Source of the DNA: Salegentibacter mishustinae
GTDB lineage: Bacteria; Bacteroidota; Bacteroidia; Flavobacteriales; Flavobacteriaceae
Reading direction: 5' to 3'
NCBI RefSeq assembly: GCF_002900095.1
Contig: NZ_LLKN01000002.1
Location: 1,736,001-1,800,000 of the forward strand
DNA: 64,000 nucleotides
Below are positions 52,792 through 62,731 of this stretch, in pieces. The position numbers were made by a program, and so were the translations under genes. Under the pieces are notes generated by a model, which worked only from the letters and a program-made list of their open reading frames with translations, had not been told where the DNA came from and ran no database searches. The stretch's first letter is position 1; each line of letters begins with the position of its first letter.

Positions 52792-53922
52792 TTAATTCCC
52801 CCTAATTCTCTTTTTTCTATTAGTTTCGTAATCTTCAAAAATCATTTCACCCAAGCCTTTAAGACCTGTATAAAATGCTTTACCCTGGTTTGCATAGGTG
52901 AATTCTTTAACAAACTGCATTAAATAAGGGTCTTTTGCGATCATAAATGTAGTGATGGGGATATGTAATTTCCTGGCCTGTCTTGCCATGGTATAGCATT
53001 TTCCAAGAATATATGGATCCAGCCCCATACTATTTTTATAATAAGAACCATCCCGTTCTCGAAGGCAACTTGGTTTTCCATCGGTGATCATAAAAATTTG
53101 GCGATTGGTACTTCGTTTTCTTCTTAAGATATCCATAGTCAATTTTAAACCTGCAACGGTATTGGTATGATATGGCCCTACTTTTAAATAAGGAAGATCG
53201 GCGATAGAAACCGGCCAGGCATCGTCACCAAAGACAATAATATCCAGGCTATCCTTTGGATACCGGGTAGTGATTAATTCGGCTAGAGCCATGGCGACTT
53301 TTTTTGCCGGAGTAATTCGGTCTTCGCCATAAAGTATCATACTGTGGCTAAGATCTATCATTAATACCGTACTCATTCGGGATTTGTAATGGGTTTCTTC
53401 TACCACCAAATCCTCTTCGGTCATATTAAAATCTCCGATCCCGTGATTAATTTGTGCATTACGCAGACTTTCGGTCACCGAAATTTTATCTGGCGCATCT
53501 CCAAATTGAAAGGCCTTAAAATCGCCGGTATGTTCATCTCCCCGGCCTACGTGATTTGTTCTATGACTGCCAGAGGCGCTTTTTTTAAGTCTTCCAAAGA
53601 TTTGATCTAAGGCCTGCTTTCTAATAGCGCGTTCAGTTTTAGCGGTAATGGCCATTCCACCACCTTCGTCTTCACTTTCTTCTTTGATATAACCTTTTTT
53701 CTTAAGGTCTTCAACGAAATCATCTAGCGTATAATCTTCTGTGGTTAGTTTGTATTCTTCATCAAGCTGTCTTAGCCAATCCAGCGCTTCATCTAGATCG
53801 CCTGAAGTATGGGTTATCAATTCTTTGAAAACCTCGAACAATCTATCAAATGGCGATTTGTCTGGTGCTTCAAATTTATTAAAAACAAATCCGCTGCCCT
53901 GTCTGTAATCTTTCTTCTTCAT
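52792..53922 (-). CDS. VWA-domain protein, partner of the MoxR ATPase
   Basis: 376 residues. The von Willebrand A domain spans about 180-370 with an intact MIDAS: MIDLSHSMILYGEDRI (D-x-S-x-S) and ITDGKPSCL (D for the later metal contact). The N-terminal 170 residues are helical and acidic (KKKGYIKEESEDEGG). It is co-directional with the MoxR gene. Metal-bound VWA proteins of this type act with MoxR ATPases in assembly of other proteins. The MoxR and VWA genes were presumably adjacent before DUF559 came in (the VWA gene comes first in transcription). Confidence 0.88.
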   Translation of the reverse strand: MKKKDYRQGSGFVFNKFEAPDKSPFDRLFEVFKELITHTSGDLDEALDWLRQLDEEYKLTTEDYTLDDFVEDLKKKGYIKEESEDEGGGMAITAKTERAIRKQALDQIFGRLKKSASGSHRTNHVGRGDEHTGDFKAFQFGDAPDKISVTESLRNAQINHGIGDFNMTEEDLVVEETHYKSRMSTVLMIDLSHSMILYGEDRITPAKKVAMALAELITTRYPKDSLDIIVFGDDAWPVSIADLPYLKVGPYHTNTVAGLKLTMDILRRKRSTNRQIFMITDGKPSCLRERDGSYYKNSMGLDPYILGKCYTMARQARKLHIPITTFMIAKDPYLMQFVKEFTYANQGKAFYTGLKGLGEMIFEDYETNRKKRIRGN

Positions 53923-54111
53923 AATCCTAAAATTACAGTATTTTGGCTAGAATTGGAAAAGCTTTAGCTCCAACAGTGATTAAACTTATGTTAATCTATA
54001 AATTTGTGAGTCTTGCAATTGCGCTTTATATTGTTATTCTTTTCTTAAATACTTCAGCAATTAGTAAGGAGTTTAGAGATTTGAATATTACTAAATATAG
54101 ACTGTAAATAA

Positions 54112-54927
54112 ATGAGAAAAATAATACTAAGCCTTTTATGTTTAAGCCTGGTTTTTAGCACTTATGCCCAGGATTCCCCCTATAAAACTAATACCTGGAA
54201 AGATGGTGCATATATTGCCGGTGCTGTTGGTTTAAACGTTTTAGGGTTTACTTTTATTCAAAATAAAGAATCACTAACCGAATCTGAACTTAATGCTCTT
54301 AATAAAAATGACGTTTGGGGAATAGACCGATGGGCAGCCGGAAATTACTCTGAAGATGCAGATGCTGTAAGCTATATTCCTTTTTATGCCGCGTTGGGAA
54401 TGCCGCTCGCCTTTCTACCCAGCGAGGCCGAAAGAAAGAATTTTGGTCAAATAAGTGTTCTTTTTGTTGAAACTATGGCTACTACCGGAGTTTTCTATAC
54501 TATGACGGCTGGTTTAATAGATAAAAGCAGACCATTAGTTTACAATAAAGATCTTCCTACTAGTGAGCGTGCTGAAGGTGGTGCCCAACGCTCCTTTATT
54601 GCGGGACATACAGCCGTTGCTTCTGCTGGAACTTTTTTCGCTGCCAAGGTTTTTAATGATTTTCATCCAGATTCTAAAGCAATACCCTATGTTTGGGGAG
54701 GCGCTACGGGAATTTCGGCACTAATGGGTTATTTGCGCATTAAAGCCGGGAAGCACTTTCTAACCGATAATATTGCCGGATTTGTAGTAGGAGCTGCCAG
54801 TGGTATTTTAATTCCCGAGTTACATAAAAAAGGCAAAGAAAATATTGATCTCTATCCCACTGCCAATTTTAATGTGAATGGCACTGGTATAAACACCAAG
54901 GGCCTTGCCCTAACCTATAAGTTTTAA
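54112..54927 (+). CDS. PAP2-family phosphatase, membrane
   Basis: 271 residues. Signal peptide or first helix at 1-19 (STYAQ). PAP2 blocks: DKSRPLVYNKD (K-x6-RP like), QRSFIAGHTAVASAGTFFAAK (PSGH-like, here FIAGH), and LRIKAGKHFLTDNIAGFVVG (SR-x5-H-x3-D, here GKHFLTD). It should remove phosphate from a lipid phosphate or undecaprenyl pyrophosphate. A TAAATTTG promoter box lies about 105 bp upstream (53999-54006). It is 11 bp from the EEP gene behind it, so the two form an operon. Confidence 0.88.
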   Translation: MRKIILSLLCLSLVFSTYAQDSPYKTNTWKDGAYIAGAVGLNVLGFTFIQNKESLTESELNALNKNDVWGIDRWAAGNYSEDADAVSYIPFYAALGMPLAFLPSEAERKNFGQISVLFVETMATTGVFYTMTAGLIDKSRPLVYNKDLPTSERAEGGAQRSFIAGHTAVASAGTFFAAKVFNDFHPDSKAIPYVWGGATGISALMGYLRIKAGKHFLTDNIAGFVVGAASGILIPELHKKGKENIDLYPTANFNVNGTGINTKGLALTYKF

Positions 54928-54938
54928 GCTAATTCTCT

Positions 54939-56015
54939 ATGGAAATTTCAGAAGTAATAATGCTTATAGCCTGCGGACTATTTTTAATTCCCAGCCTGGC
55001 ATCTGCAACACGTTTTGATCAATGGTGGATAAGAGCTTTCGATTTTCCACGACTGCAAATTTCAATACTTATTAGTGCGGTAATTATTGTAGCTATTATT
55101 GTTTTTGATTTCTCTAAAGTAATTCATTTCGTTGCTGTTGCACTACTTATTATAAGCTTGATTTACCAGCTTGAGAAAATTTATCCCTATACCTGGTTTG
55201 CAAACAAGGAGGTCATGCAATTTGAGGATGGAGATCCATCCGATAATATTTCGATCCTGGTAAGCAATGTACTTACTCCAAATAATGATTATCACAAACT
55301 TCTTGAAATTGTAAACCGAAGGCAACCCGATATTTTACTAACTCTGGAATCTGATGAAAAATGGGAAGAGGCGCTTAAAGACCTGGAAAAGGATTATGAA
55401 TATTGTATAAAAGTACCCCAGGATAATCTCTACGGAATGCACCTATACTCTAAACTGAAGTTGGAAGAAACCGAAATTAGATATTTGGTAAAAGATGATA
55501 TCCCTTCTATTCACGGGGTAGTACGTTTAGAAGATAATTCTAGAATTAGGATTCATTGCATGCACCCGAGGCCTCCTAGTCCTTCTGAAGCTGATACTTC
55601 TACAAATCGTGATGCTGAGTTATTAATGCTGGGAAGAGATGTATGGGAACAGGATGATAGCGTTTTAGTATTTGGGGATCTAAACGATGTGGCCTGGTCC
55701 AGAACCACCAGATTATTTCAGCAAATGAGTGGATTGTTAGATCCAAGGATTGGAAGAGGTTTTTTTAATACTTTCCACGCCGATTATCGTTTTTTCAGAT
55801 GGCCGCTAGATCACGTTTTTCATAGTAATGATTTTACGCTGATAGATATTGCCCGGGAAAAACACATAGGATCAGATCATTTCCCGATGTATATTAAGTT
55901 AAATTTTGAAAGAAAGGCAGAAGTCGAGCAAAATAAGCCGATAGCAGATGAAGAAGAAAAAGAATGGGCGCAGGATAAAATCGATGATGCTCAACCCCGG
56001 GAAAAAGGTGTCTAG
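54939..56015 (+). CDS. Membrane endonuclease/exonuclease/phosphatase family protein
   Basis: 358 residues. About three membrane helices at 1-85, then the EEP domain: ISILVSNVLTPNNDY (Asn), LTLESD (Glu), MHLYSKLKL, IHCMHPRPPSPSEADTS, VLVFGDLNDVAWS and GSDHFPMYI (Asp-His). It is predicted active at the outer face of the inner membrane. A lengthy acidic tail (EEEKEWAQDKIDDAQP) follows. Pairing with a PAP2 phosphatase suggests lipid or nucleotide hydrolysis at the envelope. Its end overlaps the convergent response regulator by 4 bp. Confidence 0.88.
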   Translation: MEISEVIMLIACGLFLIPSLASATRFDQWWIRAFDFPRLQISILISAVIIVAIIVFDFSKVIHFVAVALLIISLIYQLEKIYPYTWFANKEVMQFEDGDPSDNISILVSNVLTPNNDYHKLLEIVNRRQPDILLTLESDEKWEEALKDLEKDYEYCIKVPQDNLYGMHLYSKLKLEETEIRYLVKDDIPSIHGVVRLEDNSRIRIHCMHPRPPSPSEADTSTNRDAELLMLGRDVWEQDDSVLVFGDLNDVAWSRTTRLFQQMSGLLDPRIGRGFFNTFHADYRFFRWPLDHVFHSNDFTLIDIAREKHIGSDHFPMYIKLNFERKAEVEQNKPIADEEEKEWAQDKIDDAQPREKGV

Positions 56016-56422
56016 ACCGGCGCAAAAAAATGACTTATTTCTGGAATTTCTTTGATCTTTTCACAGTCTGAAGAGTGGATAGGTTTTTCAATAAATAAGC
56101 GTACCATGCTATATTTTTTAGCTTCTTCTTTATCCTCTTTATTAATTGAAGAGGTAACCATAACAACGTGATAATGAGATTTTTCCTCGTTGTTTTCTAA
56201 ACAGTCAAGAAAATCCCAGCCATTCATATTAGGCATATTTATATCTAAAAAAATAAGGAATTCCTTTTTATTTTTTAGTTGCTGCTGCTCTTTTAAGTAA
56301 TTTAAGGCAGCATCAGCCTTATTAAAACAAACCGGGTTAGTAGCGATCTCGTGATTTGAGATCATTTTCTTTTGAATAAATACCACAATTTGATCGTCAT
56401 CTACGATAATTACTTCAAGCAT
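56012..56422 (-). CDS. Stand-alone response regulator (receiver domain only)
   Basis: 136 residues. Full receiver domain: EVIIVDDDQIV (acidic pair), phosphoacceptor Asp in FLIFLDINMPNMNGWDF, Thr/Ser in VMVTSS and Lys in FIEKPI. No output domain. It follows the REC-PAS-DHp gene by 22 bp, and presumably receives phosphate from it or from the kinase at 58314. It is the third gene of a minus-strand signalling group. Confidence 0.92.
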   Translation of the reverse strand: MLEVIIVDDDQIVVFIQKKMISNHEIATNPVCFNKADAALNYLKEQQQLKNKKEFLIFLDINMPNMNGWDFLDCLENNEEKSHYHVVMVTSSINKEDKEEAKKYSMVRLFIEKPIHSSDCEKIKEIPEISHFFAPV

Positions 56423-56444
56423 ACGGAGGGTTTAGGACAAGAGC

Positions 56445-58199
56445 TTAAAAATCTTCTTCGGTTTTATTCGTGATTTTTCTAATAACCTTATCAAGCTCTT
56501 CAGACGAATTTAAGATATTATCTATAATTTCCTCAATATTATCAAGGTTATTTCTTTGATTTTTTAATAAATCTATTAAACCCATAATCCTTGCTAAAGG
56601 CGCCCTAACTACGTGAGATTGTGTCCAGGCAATTTCCCGCAATCTTTCATTACTACGCTCTATGGCATTAATATATTTTCTTCTTTCGGTAATGTCCTGT
56701 ACAGAACCAATGATACGCGAAGGTTTGCCTTCTGAATCACTAATCACATAACTACGGTCAAGGATATATTTATAGTTTCCATCAGCACATTTAAAGCGAT
56801 ATTCAATATTCAATAGTTTTTTATGATTATAAAAAATTTCTTTGGTCGCCTCAGTTACGCGTTGGTAATCCTCGGGATGCAGCCGCTCCTTCCACCATTC
56901 TCGGGAAGTTCCCATTTCTTCCGGGCTATATCCAAAAATATCATAGATTGCATTGCTAAACTGAAAAGTATCGTTTTCAATATTATAATCGGTAATTAGA
57001 TCGCTGGTAGCTTTTGCAACAATGTCATAACGCTCCAGGCTTTCTCTTAATTCCTTTTCCTGTATTTTAAAACTGGTAATATCTCTTGAAGTTGCCACCA
57101 AACCATTTACTGCTGGATCGTCTCTTAAATCACTTATAATAGTTTCTAACCATCGCCATTCTCCTTCCCCATTTTTATACCTATAAGAAGGCAATTGGAA
57201 AGATTTTACCTTACCTATAAATTTAATCTTGTCTACTATATGTGGACGATCTTCATTATGAATATATTTAAATGCATTACTTCCTTGCAGTTTTTCAGGG
57301 TTAACACCTAAAATGTTCTTTGCGCTAGGGCTAATATAAGTGTAGTGAAAATTTTCATCTAAAATACTTATTACGTCACTGCCATCCTGCACCAAAGCTT
57401 TAAATCGCTCCTGACTGTGTCTTAATTTTTCTTCAGCTTTAACTTTTTCGGTAATATTGTGCGCCAAAGTAACGCGGGCTTCCCTGCCACCGAACAAAAT
57501 AGGATTAGTTTGGACATCTATAAAGATCATTTCACCATTCTTGGTCAAATGCTTTACTTTAACATTAAAGAAATCGTGAAAATTATCGGCTATGGTTTGT
57601 TCAATTCTATCCTCATCATTTGCCCATAGATCCCTTACAGTCATTTTCATGAATTCTTCTCTAGAATAGCCGTAGAGGTTTATGGCTGCTTGATTAACGT
57701 CTAAAAATTCAAGGGTATGTCTATCTAAAACCCATTTTGGTAAAGGGCTGGAATCAAATAGTGTTCGGTACTTTTCTTCAGACTCATAAAGCTGCCGCTG
57801 TACCTTTTTTCGCTCCATGCTGTAATGGATGCTTTTAGAAAGATTTGAAGCATTAATTTCATCTTTCAGGAGGTAGTCTGAAACGCCCCAGGAAAGGGTT
57901 TTCATTCCATAATCCTTATTGGTATATCCTGTTAGTACCACCACCGGTGCACCATTAGCCAAAGCCAGGATTTCTTTTACTAGAGTTTCGGTATTTTTAA
58001 TATCCGGGAGTGATAGGTCGAGTAAGACGGTATCAAAATTTTTGGAAGCCTGGAGCATTTCTTTCGCCATTTTAAAATTTTCGGCGCGCTGCAATTCCAG
58101 TGCTGCATGTTCTTCGGAAAGATAATCTTCTATAAGAATAAAATCGCCCGGGTTGTCCTCAATAACTAAAACCTTTAATTCCCCGGATTTTTCAACCAT
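56445..58199 (-). CDS. Receiver-PAS-PAS-PAS-DHp protein without ATPase domain
   Basis: 584 residues: receiver (about 1-125, LLDLSLPD with phosphoacceptor Asp), three PAS domains (about 135-250, 262-378, 388-505), and a DHp-like helix pair (about 515-584) with QSHVVRAPLARIMGLIDLL. There the protein stops, at KTEEDF. No HATPase domain follows in any frame, since the next gene starts 22 bp on. The H-box His and the following R-x-P-L are conserved, so the DHp part looks functional. It could be a phosphotransfer or dimerisation partner of another kinase. The gap to the kinase gene upstream is 114 bp. Confidence 0.88.
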   Translation of the reverse strand: MVEKSGELKVLVIEDNPGDFILIEDYLSEEHAALELQRAENFKMAKEMLQASKNFDTVLLDLSLPDIKNTETLVKEILALANGAPVVVLTGYTNKDYGMKTLSWGVSDYLLKDEINASNLSKSIHYSMERKKVQRQLYESEEKYRTLFDSSPLPKWVLDRHTLEFLDVNQAAINLYGYSREEFMKMTVRDLWANDEDRIEQTIADNFHDFFNVKVKHLTKNGEMIFIDVQTNPILFGGREARVTLAHNITEKVKAEEKLRHSQERFKALVQDGSDVISILDENFHYTYISPSAKNILGVNPEKLQGSNAFKYIHNEDRPHIVDKIKFIGKVKSFQLPSYRYKNGEGEWRWLETIISDLRDDPAVNGLVATSRDITSFKIQEKELRESLERYDIVAKATSDLITDYNIENDTFQFSNAIYDIFGYSPEEMGTSREWWKERLHPEDYQRVTEATKEIFYNHKKLLNIEYRFKCADGNYKYILDRSYVISDSEGKPSRIIGSVQDITERRKYINAIERSNERLREIAWTQSHVVRAPLARIMGLIDLLKNQRNNLDNIEEIIDNILNSSEELDKVIRKITNKTEEDF

Positions 58200-58313
58200 T
58201 TAATAGAATTTTAAAATAACGAAATAAGAATCTATGAACTAAATCAACTATTTTATAAACGTAAACCTGAATTTAACGCTTTTAAGTTAGCTTTCCACTA
58301 CCGAGTAAATATA

Positions 58314-60485
58314 CTAAAATTGTTTTGGGATGGTAAAATAAAAGCTGCTTCCTTCTCCAGGTATGGAATCTACCCAAATTTTACCACCAAAATTATCTAC
58401 GATCTTTTTGCATATTGCCAGGCCAATTCCCGTCCCATCATATTCATCCCGCTGATGTAAGCGCTGGAAAATTATAAAAATTTGCTCTTTGAATTCTTCT
58501 TCAATCCCAATACCGTTATCGGTAATTTTAAATTCCCAATATTTCTCCTTTTCTAAAGAGGAAATTTTGATTTTCGGCTGACGTTCTTTTGAATAGTACT
58601 TTAAGGCATTGCCTATTAAATTTGAGAATAATTGCCTTAACACTGGTTCTTCAACTTCTAATTCTGGAAGTACACCTATTTCAATTTTAGCATTTTTTTC
58701 TTCAATAGATTTTTTTTGAAGGGATAGCACCTCAGAAACTAAATGCTCGAGATTAACTGCTGTAACTTTATGCGCTACCCGTCCCACCCTCGAATATTCA
58801 AGTAAATCTAAAATTATTTGGCGCATCCGGGTTGCACCATCGTACGCAAAATAAATATATTGCTGCGCCCTATCATCTAATTTATTGTTGTATTTTTTCT
58901 TGAGCTGCGTTAGAAAACTGGTTACCATTCTGAGAGGCTCCTGCAGGTCGTGGGAAGCTATATAGGCAAATTGTTCAAGTTCTTTGTTAGATAATGCCAA
59001 TTCATCTGCATGTTTTTTGAGCGCCTCGTTTAATTCTTCCAGGGCTTTTTCTTTTTCTTTGATTTCAGTAATATTCCTCGAAATCCCAACCAGGCCTTTT
59101 TTATTATCTCCAAATCTAAAAGGGACTTTGGTTAAAAGTGTATAATTTTTTTTACCGTTAAAATCCTGCACTATATCCTCGCGATTTATTACAGGAATAC
59201 CTTTATTCATGACCTGTGTGTTATCCTCAATAACCCTATTGGCTTCTTCTTTGTCAAAAAATTCTAAGGCCGTTAGTCCTAAACTTTCCTGTTCATTTTC
59301 AACCCCATAATAATTCTTATAAAAACTATGATTGGTTAAAATAGTTTCGTGCTTTTCATTTATCACAAAAATATGATCTGGTATATAATCTATAATTGCC
59401 CGAAACATATTATGTTCTTCCCGCAGTTTTTGTTCTATTTCTACCTGTTTAGTAATGTCTTTCGCAATTCCATAAACTCCGGTTATTTTCTTATTTACGT
59501 ATATTGGAAAGTTCGTTACATCAAGTACCTTTTTTGTTCCTTTAAGACTTATAAAATTAGTTTGATAGCGCTGCACTTCACCAGAAACTGCCTTTGAAGA
59601 GTGCATCATTACACGGTCTCTGTCTTCTGGCGCTATTAAAGGTAAAAAATTGATTTCTCTTGCCTTTTCCCTGGAACCTTCTACAAGATTTAAAGCAGCC
59701 TGGTTAAGATCGACAAAATTACCCTTAAGGTCAAAGGAATATACAGCATCAGGATTATAATCAAATAAAGACTGAAAAGCTTGCTTGCTATTTTCTGCAA
59801 TTAATTCCTGTTTTTTTCTATCTGAAATATCTACAATTGTAGTACTGGTTCTTTTTTCTCCTTCATAATTGGTATAAATAACCGAATGTACCTCACAAGG
59901 AAATGTCTCACCATTCTTTTTAATGCCTACTAACTCCGTTCTTATTTCGCCGGCTTTATTTCTCTGTGCAATCGCCGTTTCCAGATCGGAATTCATTTGA
60001 ATTATATCTTCCCGACTTAATTGTTTCAGTTCTTTTAAACTATAACCAAAAAGTTTACACGCCGCCCTATTAACTTCAACTATAGGGCCGCTAGGATCAG
60101 ATAAAAAAATAGCCAGAGATGAATTCTCTAGAATATTTTTTAATCGCACTATATTCTCAGACGAACCATTTTCCTTTGGAGAAACAGCTTTTAGACATAG
60201 GGAAAAACATTTAATATTCCCCCCATCATCTAAAGAAGGACTACTAAAAACCTCTATAGTTTCAGTTTCTGAAAAAGTATAAATATTGTGAAATATCCCC
60301 TGATTAGTTTTAAAATCGCCATGGAATTTAGTCCATATGCCAGGTGGAAATATTTCTTCTAAGCTTAGCTGAGCCTTCGGACTTTTTTTAAAAATATTGT
60401 TTAAAAATTCCTCTGCGGAAGTATTCCAACTTATAATTTCAAAATTCCGGTCAATTTTTAAAACTGGTGTAGTTACTTTCTTCAT
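58314..60485 (-). CDS. PAS-domain sensor histidine kinase
   Basis: 723 residues, soluble by sequence. An atypical N-terminal PAS-like region (about 1-110), three PAS domains (about 115-230, 240-355, 365-485; S-box motifs such as FGYSLKEL and LVGISRNITEI), then DHp ([20 protein letters not shown]) and ATPase (GTGIGLAICKKIV). It lacks membrane helices, so it senses a cytosolic signal. The DHp matches the phytochrome-type SHDLQEPLR subgroup. It is complete, unlike its neighbour at 56445, and both flank the receiver genes of the block. Confidence 0.9.
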   Translation of the reverse strand: MKKVTTPVLKIDRNFEIISWNTSAEEFLNNIFKKSPKAQLSLEEIFPPGIWTKFHGDFKTNQGIFHNIYTFSETETIEVFSSPSLDDGGNIKCFSLCLKAVSPKENGSSENIVRLKNILENSSLAIFLSDPSGPIVEVNRAACKLFGYSLKELKQLSREDIIQMNSDLETAIAQRNKAGEIRTELVGIKKNGETFPCEVHSVIYTNYEGEKRTSTTIVDISDRKKQELIAENSKQAFQSLFDYNPDAVYSFDLKGNFVDLNQAALNLVEGSREKAREINFLPLIAPEDRDRVMMHSSKAVSGEVQRYQTNFISLKGTKKVLDVTNFPIYVNKKITGVYGIAKDITKQVEIEQKLREEHNMFRAIIDYIPDHIFVINEKHETILTNHSFYKNYYGVENEQESLGLTALEFFDKEEANRVIEDNTQVMNKGIPVINREDIVQDFNGKKNYTLLTKVPFRFGDNKKGLVGISRNITEIKEKEKALEELNEALKKHADELALSNKELEQFAYIASHDLQEPLRMVTSFLTQLKKKYNNKLDDRAQQYIYFAYDGATRMRQIILDLLEYSRVGRVAHKVTAVNLEHLVSEVLSLQKKSIEEKNAKIEIGVLPELEVEEPVLRQLFSNLIGNALKYYSKERQPKIKISSLEKEKYWEFKITDNGIGIEEEFKEQIFIIFQRLHQRDEYDGTGIGLAICKKIVDNFGGKIWVDSIPGEGSSFYFTIPKQF

Positions 60486-60515
60486 TGAAGCGCAGTTTGA
60501 ATTTCCGGTTTCTTT

Positions 60516-61874
60516 TTATAAAAAGGATTTAGAAATAGAAACGCCAGCACCAAAATTAGGACCTTCAGTTTCACTAAAATCGGATCCTAGCTGAAGATTT
60601 AAGTTCACTACATTTTGAAGTAAATTTAAGTCAAGGTAAGTAGAAAGAACGTGTTTCCCATTGGTATTTTCACTTCCTTTTCCGCCATAATTCTTCCTGA
60701 AACTTCCCAAAAATCTATAGGGCACTTTATTGAAAGCCATCCCGCTTAAACCTATATGATGAGCTAGGATTTTGTTATTTGCAATTCTAAAACGATCTGG
60801 CCCGAGTGTAATAAATGGAAGGCCTAGTACCCTATTTTCATAAGTCCAACCAGATCGGTACAAATTATTATTAAAATAATTATCCTCCCCATCCGTAGTG
60901 GGTGTATTTTTACTTTGATTTTTGGTATAATAGAATTCATACATCACCGCCTGAAACCAGGAATCTAATGAAGCCGCAGGATCTTCTATAAAAATTCCAT
61001 ACCGACCATCCGGAGTATTTCTTAGCAAACTACCAGAGCCGTCTTCAAATAAATGATTGTAAATAAGTTCAACATTATAACCAGCTAATATAGTTTTGAT
61101 ATTTATCTCGTAACTCCCCAAATGATTTCCCAAACCATTAATTTCCTGTTCAGAAATTCCATCCCCGGTGTCTTCTCCTGCTCCTCTCCCGGTAATTGCC
61201 CTGATATAGGCTTCAAAATCGGAAGGAAGATCGCCGAATTCCGGATGTGTGCCGCCCCACTGTACAAAGTGCCTTAACCCGGCTGAAATTTGAAATTTAG
61301 GTGAAGATCTATAAACCAAATGGAAACTCTTATGATGAAGCCTCGTATTTTCTACGAAACGCTCATCATCCATAAGGTATTCTTCATACGAAGCCTGAAA
61401 ACCAAGCCCGCGATTATTTTTAAAAAATATGGGTCGTTTAGTAAAGAATCGAATTCCGGGAAGCGGTCTTGCATTTAAAGACCATAAAATGCTTTGGTTA
61501 GTAGCGCTTAACCCTCTGTACAATTCTTCGCGCTGTTTACGTCCCGCCACAATTCCCAACCAGGAATTATTAAAAGCTAAATAGGCTTCATCTAATTGAA
61601 GTTTATCGGCATAACCGTCCTGGTAAAGTGCTCCCAGCCCAAACTCTAAATTAGAATTTTCGGAAAAATTATAAAATCCTTGGGTGGTAATAAAGCCTGA
61701 AAAATTGGTGAGTTCGTCTATTCTCCCTCTTTGATTGGTATGCAACCAAAATGGAGAGTTCTCCTCGCTATACAATAGTCCGGTTGCGTTCACTTGCCCA
61801 CTAATCTCAATATTTTGTGCGTGGACATTTAGAAAAAAGGAAAGAAATAAAAATACTAGTAAAGTTTGTTTCAT
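60516..61874 (-). CDS. Capsule assembly outer-membrane protein, Wzi family
   Basis: 452 residues. Signal peptide (about 1-20, FLNVHAQ) and a beta-barrel-like body with many alternating aromatic strands (for example FWLHTNQRGRIDE, LAFNNSWLGIVAGRK). Family recognised from GRKQREELYRGLSATNQSILWS and the terminal phenylalanine-containing strand ISKSFL. It anchors capsular polysaccharide in the outer membrane. It faces the CpsB-type gene divergently (76 bp gap), with a Wzc-type kinase beyond: the edge of a capsule/EPS locus. The 5' end is next to 61950. Confidence 0.85.
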   Translation of the reverse strand: MKQTLLVFLFLSFFLNVHAQNIEISGQVNATGLLYSEENSPFWLHTNQRGRIDELTNFSGFITTQGFYNFSENSNLEFGLGALYQDGYADKLQLDEAYLAFNNSWLGIVAGRKQREELYRGLSATNQSILWSLNARPLPGIRFFTKRPIFFKNNRGLGFQASYEEYLMDDERFVENTRLHHKSFHLVYRSSPKFQISAGLRHFVQWGGTHPEFGDLPSDFEAYIRAITGRGAGEDTGDGISEQEINGLGNHLGSYEINIKTILAGYNVELIYNHLFEDGSGSLLRNTPDGRYGIFIEDPAASLDSWFQAVMYEFYYTKNQSKNTPTTDGEDNYFNNNLYRSGWTYENRVLGLPFITLGPDRFRIANNKILAHHIGLSGMAFNKVPYRFLGSFRKNYGGKGSENTNGKHVLSTYLDLNLLQNVVNLNLQLGSDFSETEGPNFGAGVSISKSFL

Positions 61875-61950
61875 AAGTAGGCGTTAAGACTTTTCAAATA
61901 TGCTTAATTCGATTTAAAAATATGTAATTTTATGCTTCTAAAACTTAGAA

Positions 61951-62682
61951 ATGCTATCCATTTTTCAGAAAAAATATTTTTTAGTCGATTTACTGGAAGG
62001 TTTCACCGATTTCCACAATCATTTACTGCCCGGTATAGACGATGGTGCTAATAGTGCAGAAGACTCTATAGCAATGATCAAAAAATTCAATGAATTTGGA
62101 GTCACTAATATTGTAGCCAGTCCTCACGTTATGGGAGAATTCTATCCCAATACTCCGGATACCATTCTTCCTGCTTTAGATAAAGTAAAAAAGAACTTGC
62201 CACACGGTAATTCTATTAAAGCGGCAGGAGAATATATGATGGACCAATATTTAATAGATCAGCTGGAAAAAGATAATGTCTTGAATGTGACAGAAAATTA
62301 TGTTTTAGTAGAGATGTCATATTTTCAGGCACCCATTAATTTAGCTGAAATCCTATTTAAAATTCAGAATACCAACCTAAAACCAATACTAGCTCATCCA
62401 GAGCGTTATACTTTTTATCACGATAGCGGTCTTGATAAGTACAAAGACCTAAAAACAAGAGGATGTGATTTCCAATTAAATATGTTATCCCTTACCCCTC
62501 ACTATGGAACAGGTATACAAAAGAAAGCTTTCCAGTTGCTTGAAAACGGGATGATTGATTTTATTAGCAGTGATGCCCACAGAATGGAACACCTGGAAAA
62601 AATTGGGAATATAAAATTAAAGAAAAAGCAGCTTAATCTTCTAGAGCCTATAATTGAAAAATCCAAAGCCTTGTTTAGATAA
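61951..62682 (+). CDS. CpsB/CapC-family tyrosine-protein phosphatase (PHP domain)
   Basis: 243 residues. PHP metal ligands in FTDFHNHLLPGIDDGANS, VASPHVMGEFYP, LAHPERYTFYH and FISSDAHRMEHL. It removes phosphate from tyrosines of the Wzc-like autokinase and so sets polysaccharide length. It lies tail to tail with the Wzc gene (49 bp), sharing a hairpin terminator that overlaps its last codons. The N-terminus MLSIFQKKYFLVDLLEG precedes the PHP start and is normal for this subgroup. Confidence 0.92.
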   Translation: MLSIFQKKYFLVDLLEGFTDFHNHLLPGIDDGANSAEDSIAMIKKFNEFGVTNIVASPHVMGEFYPNTPDTILPALDKVKKNLPHGNSIKAAGEYMMDQYLIDQLEKDNVLNVTENYVLVEMSYFQAPINLAEILFKIQNTNLKPILAHPERYTFYHDSGLDKYKDLKTRGCDFQLNMLSLTPHYGTGIQKKAFQLLENGMIDFISSDAHRMEHLEKIGNIKLKKKQLNLLEPIIEKSKALFR

Positions 62683-62700
62683 ACAAAACTTTGGATTTTC
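62656..62700. terminator. Shared bidirectional terminator of the phosphatase and Wzc genes
   Basis: GAAAAATCCAAAG and CTTTGGATTTTC form the outer stem; TTGTTTA and TAAACAA continue it behind a CC/AA internal bulge. A strong long hairpin with A-runs and T-runs at its ends, partly inside the phosphatase coding end. Confidence 0.8.
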
Positions 62701-62731
62701 AATTCGTTATTATATTTGAACCAAGAAATTC

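Noticed and set aside
50795-53922. Magnesium chelatase for chlorophyll synthesis
   Set aside because: Only the ATPase and VWA folds match; no subunit H or bacteriochlorophyll genes are present, and MoxR-VWA pairs serve other roles.
53988-54107. A 39-codon frame with a hydrophobic start just before the PAP2 gene
   Set aside because: It contains a perfect TAAATTTG promoter box for the PAP2 gene and has no leader-like codon pattern, so it is more likely upstream promoter DNA.
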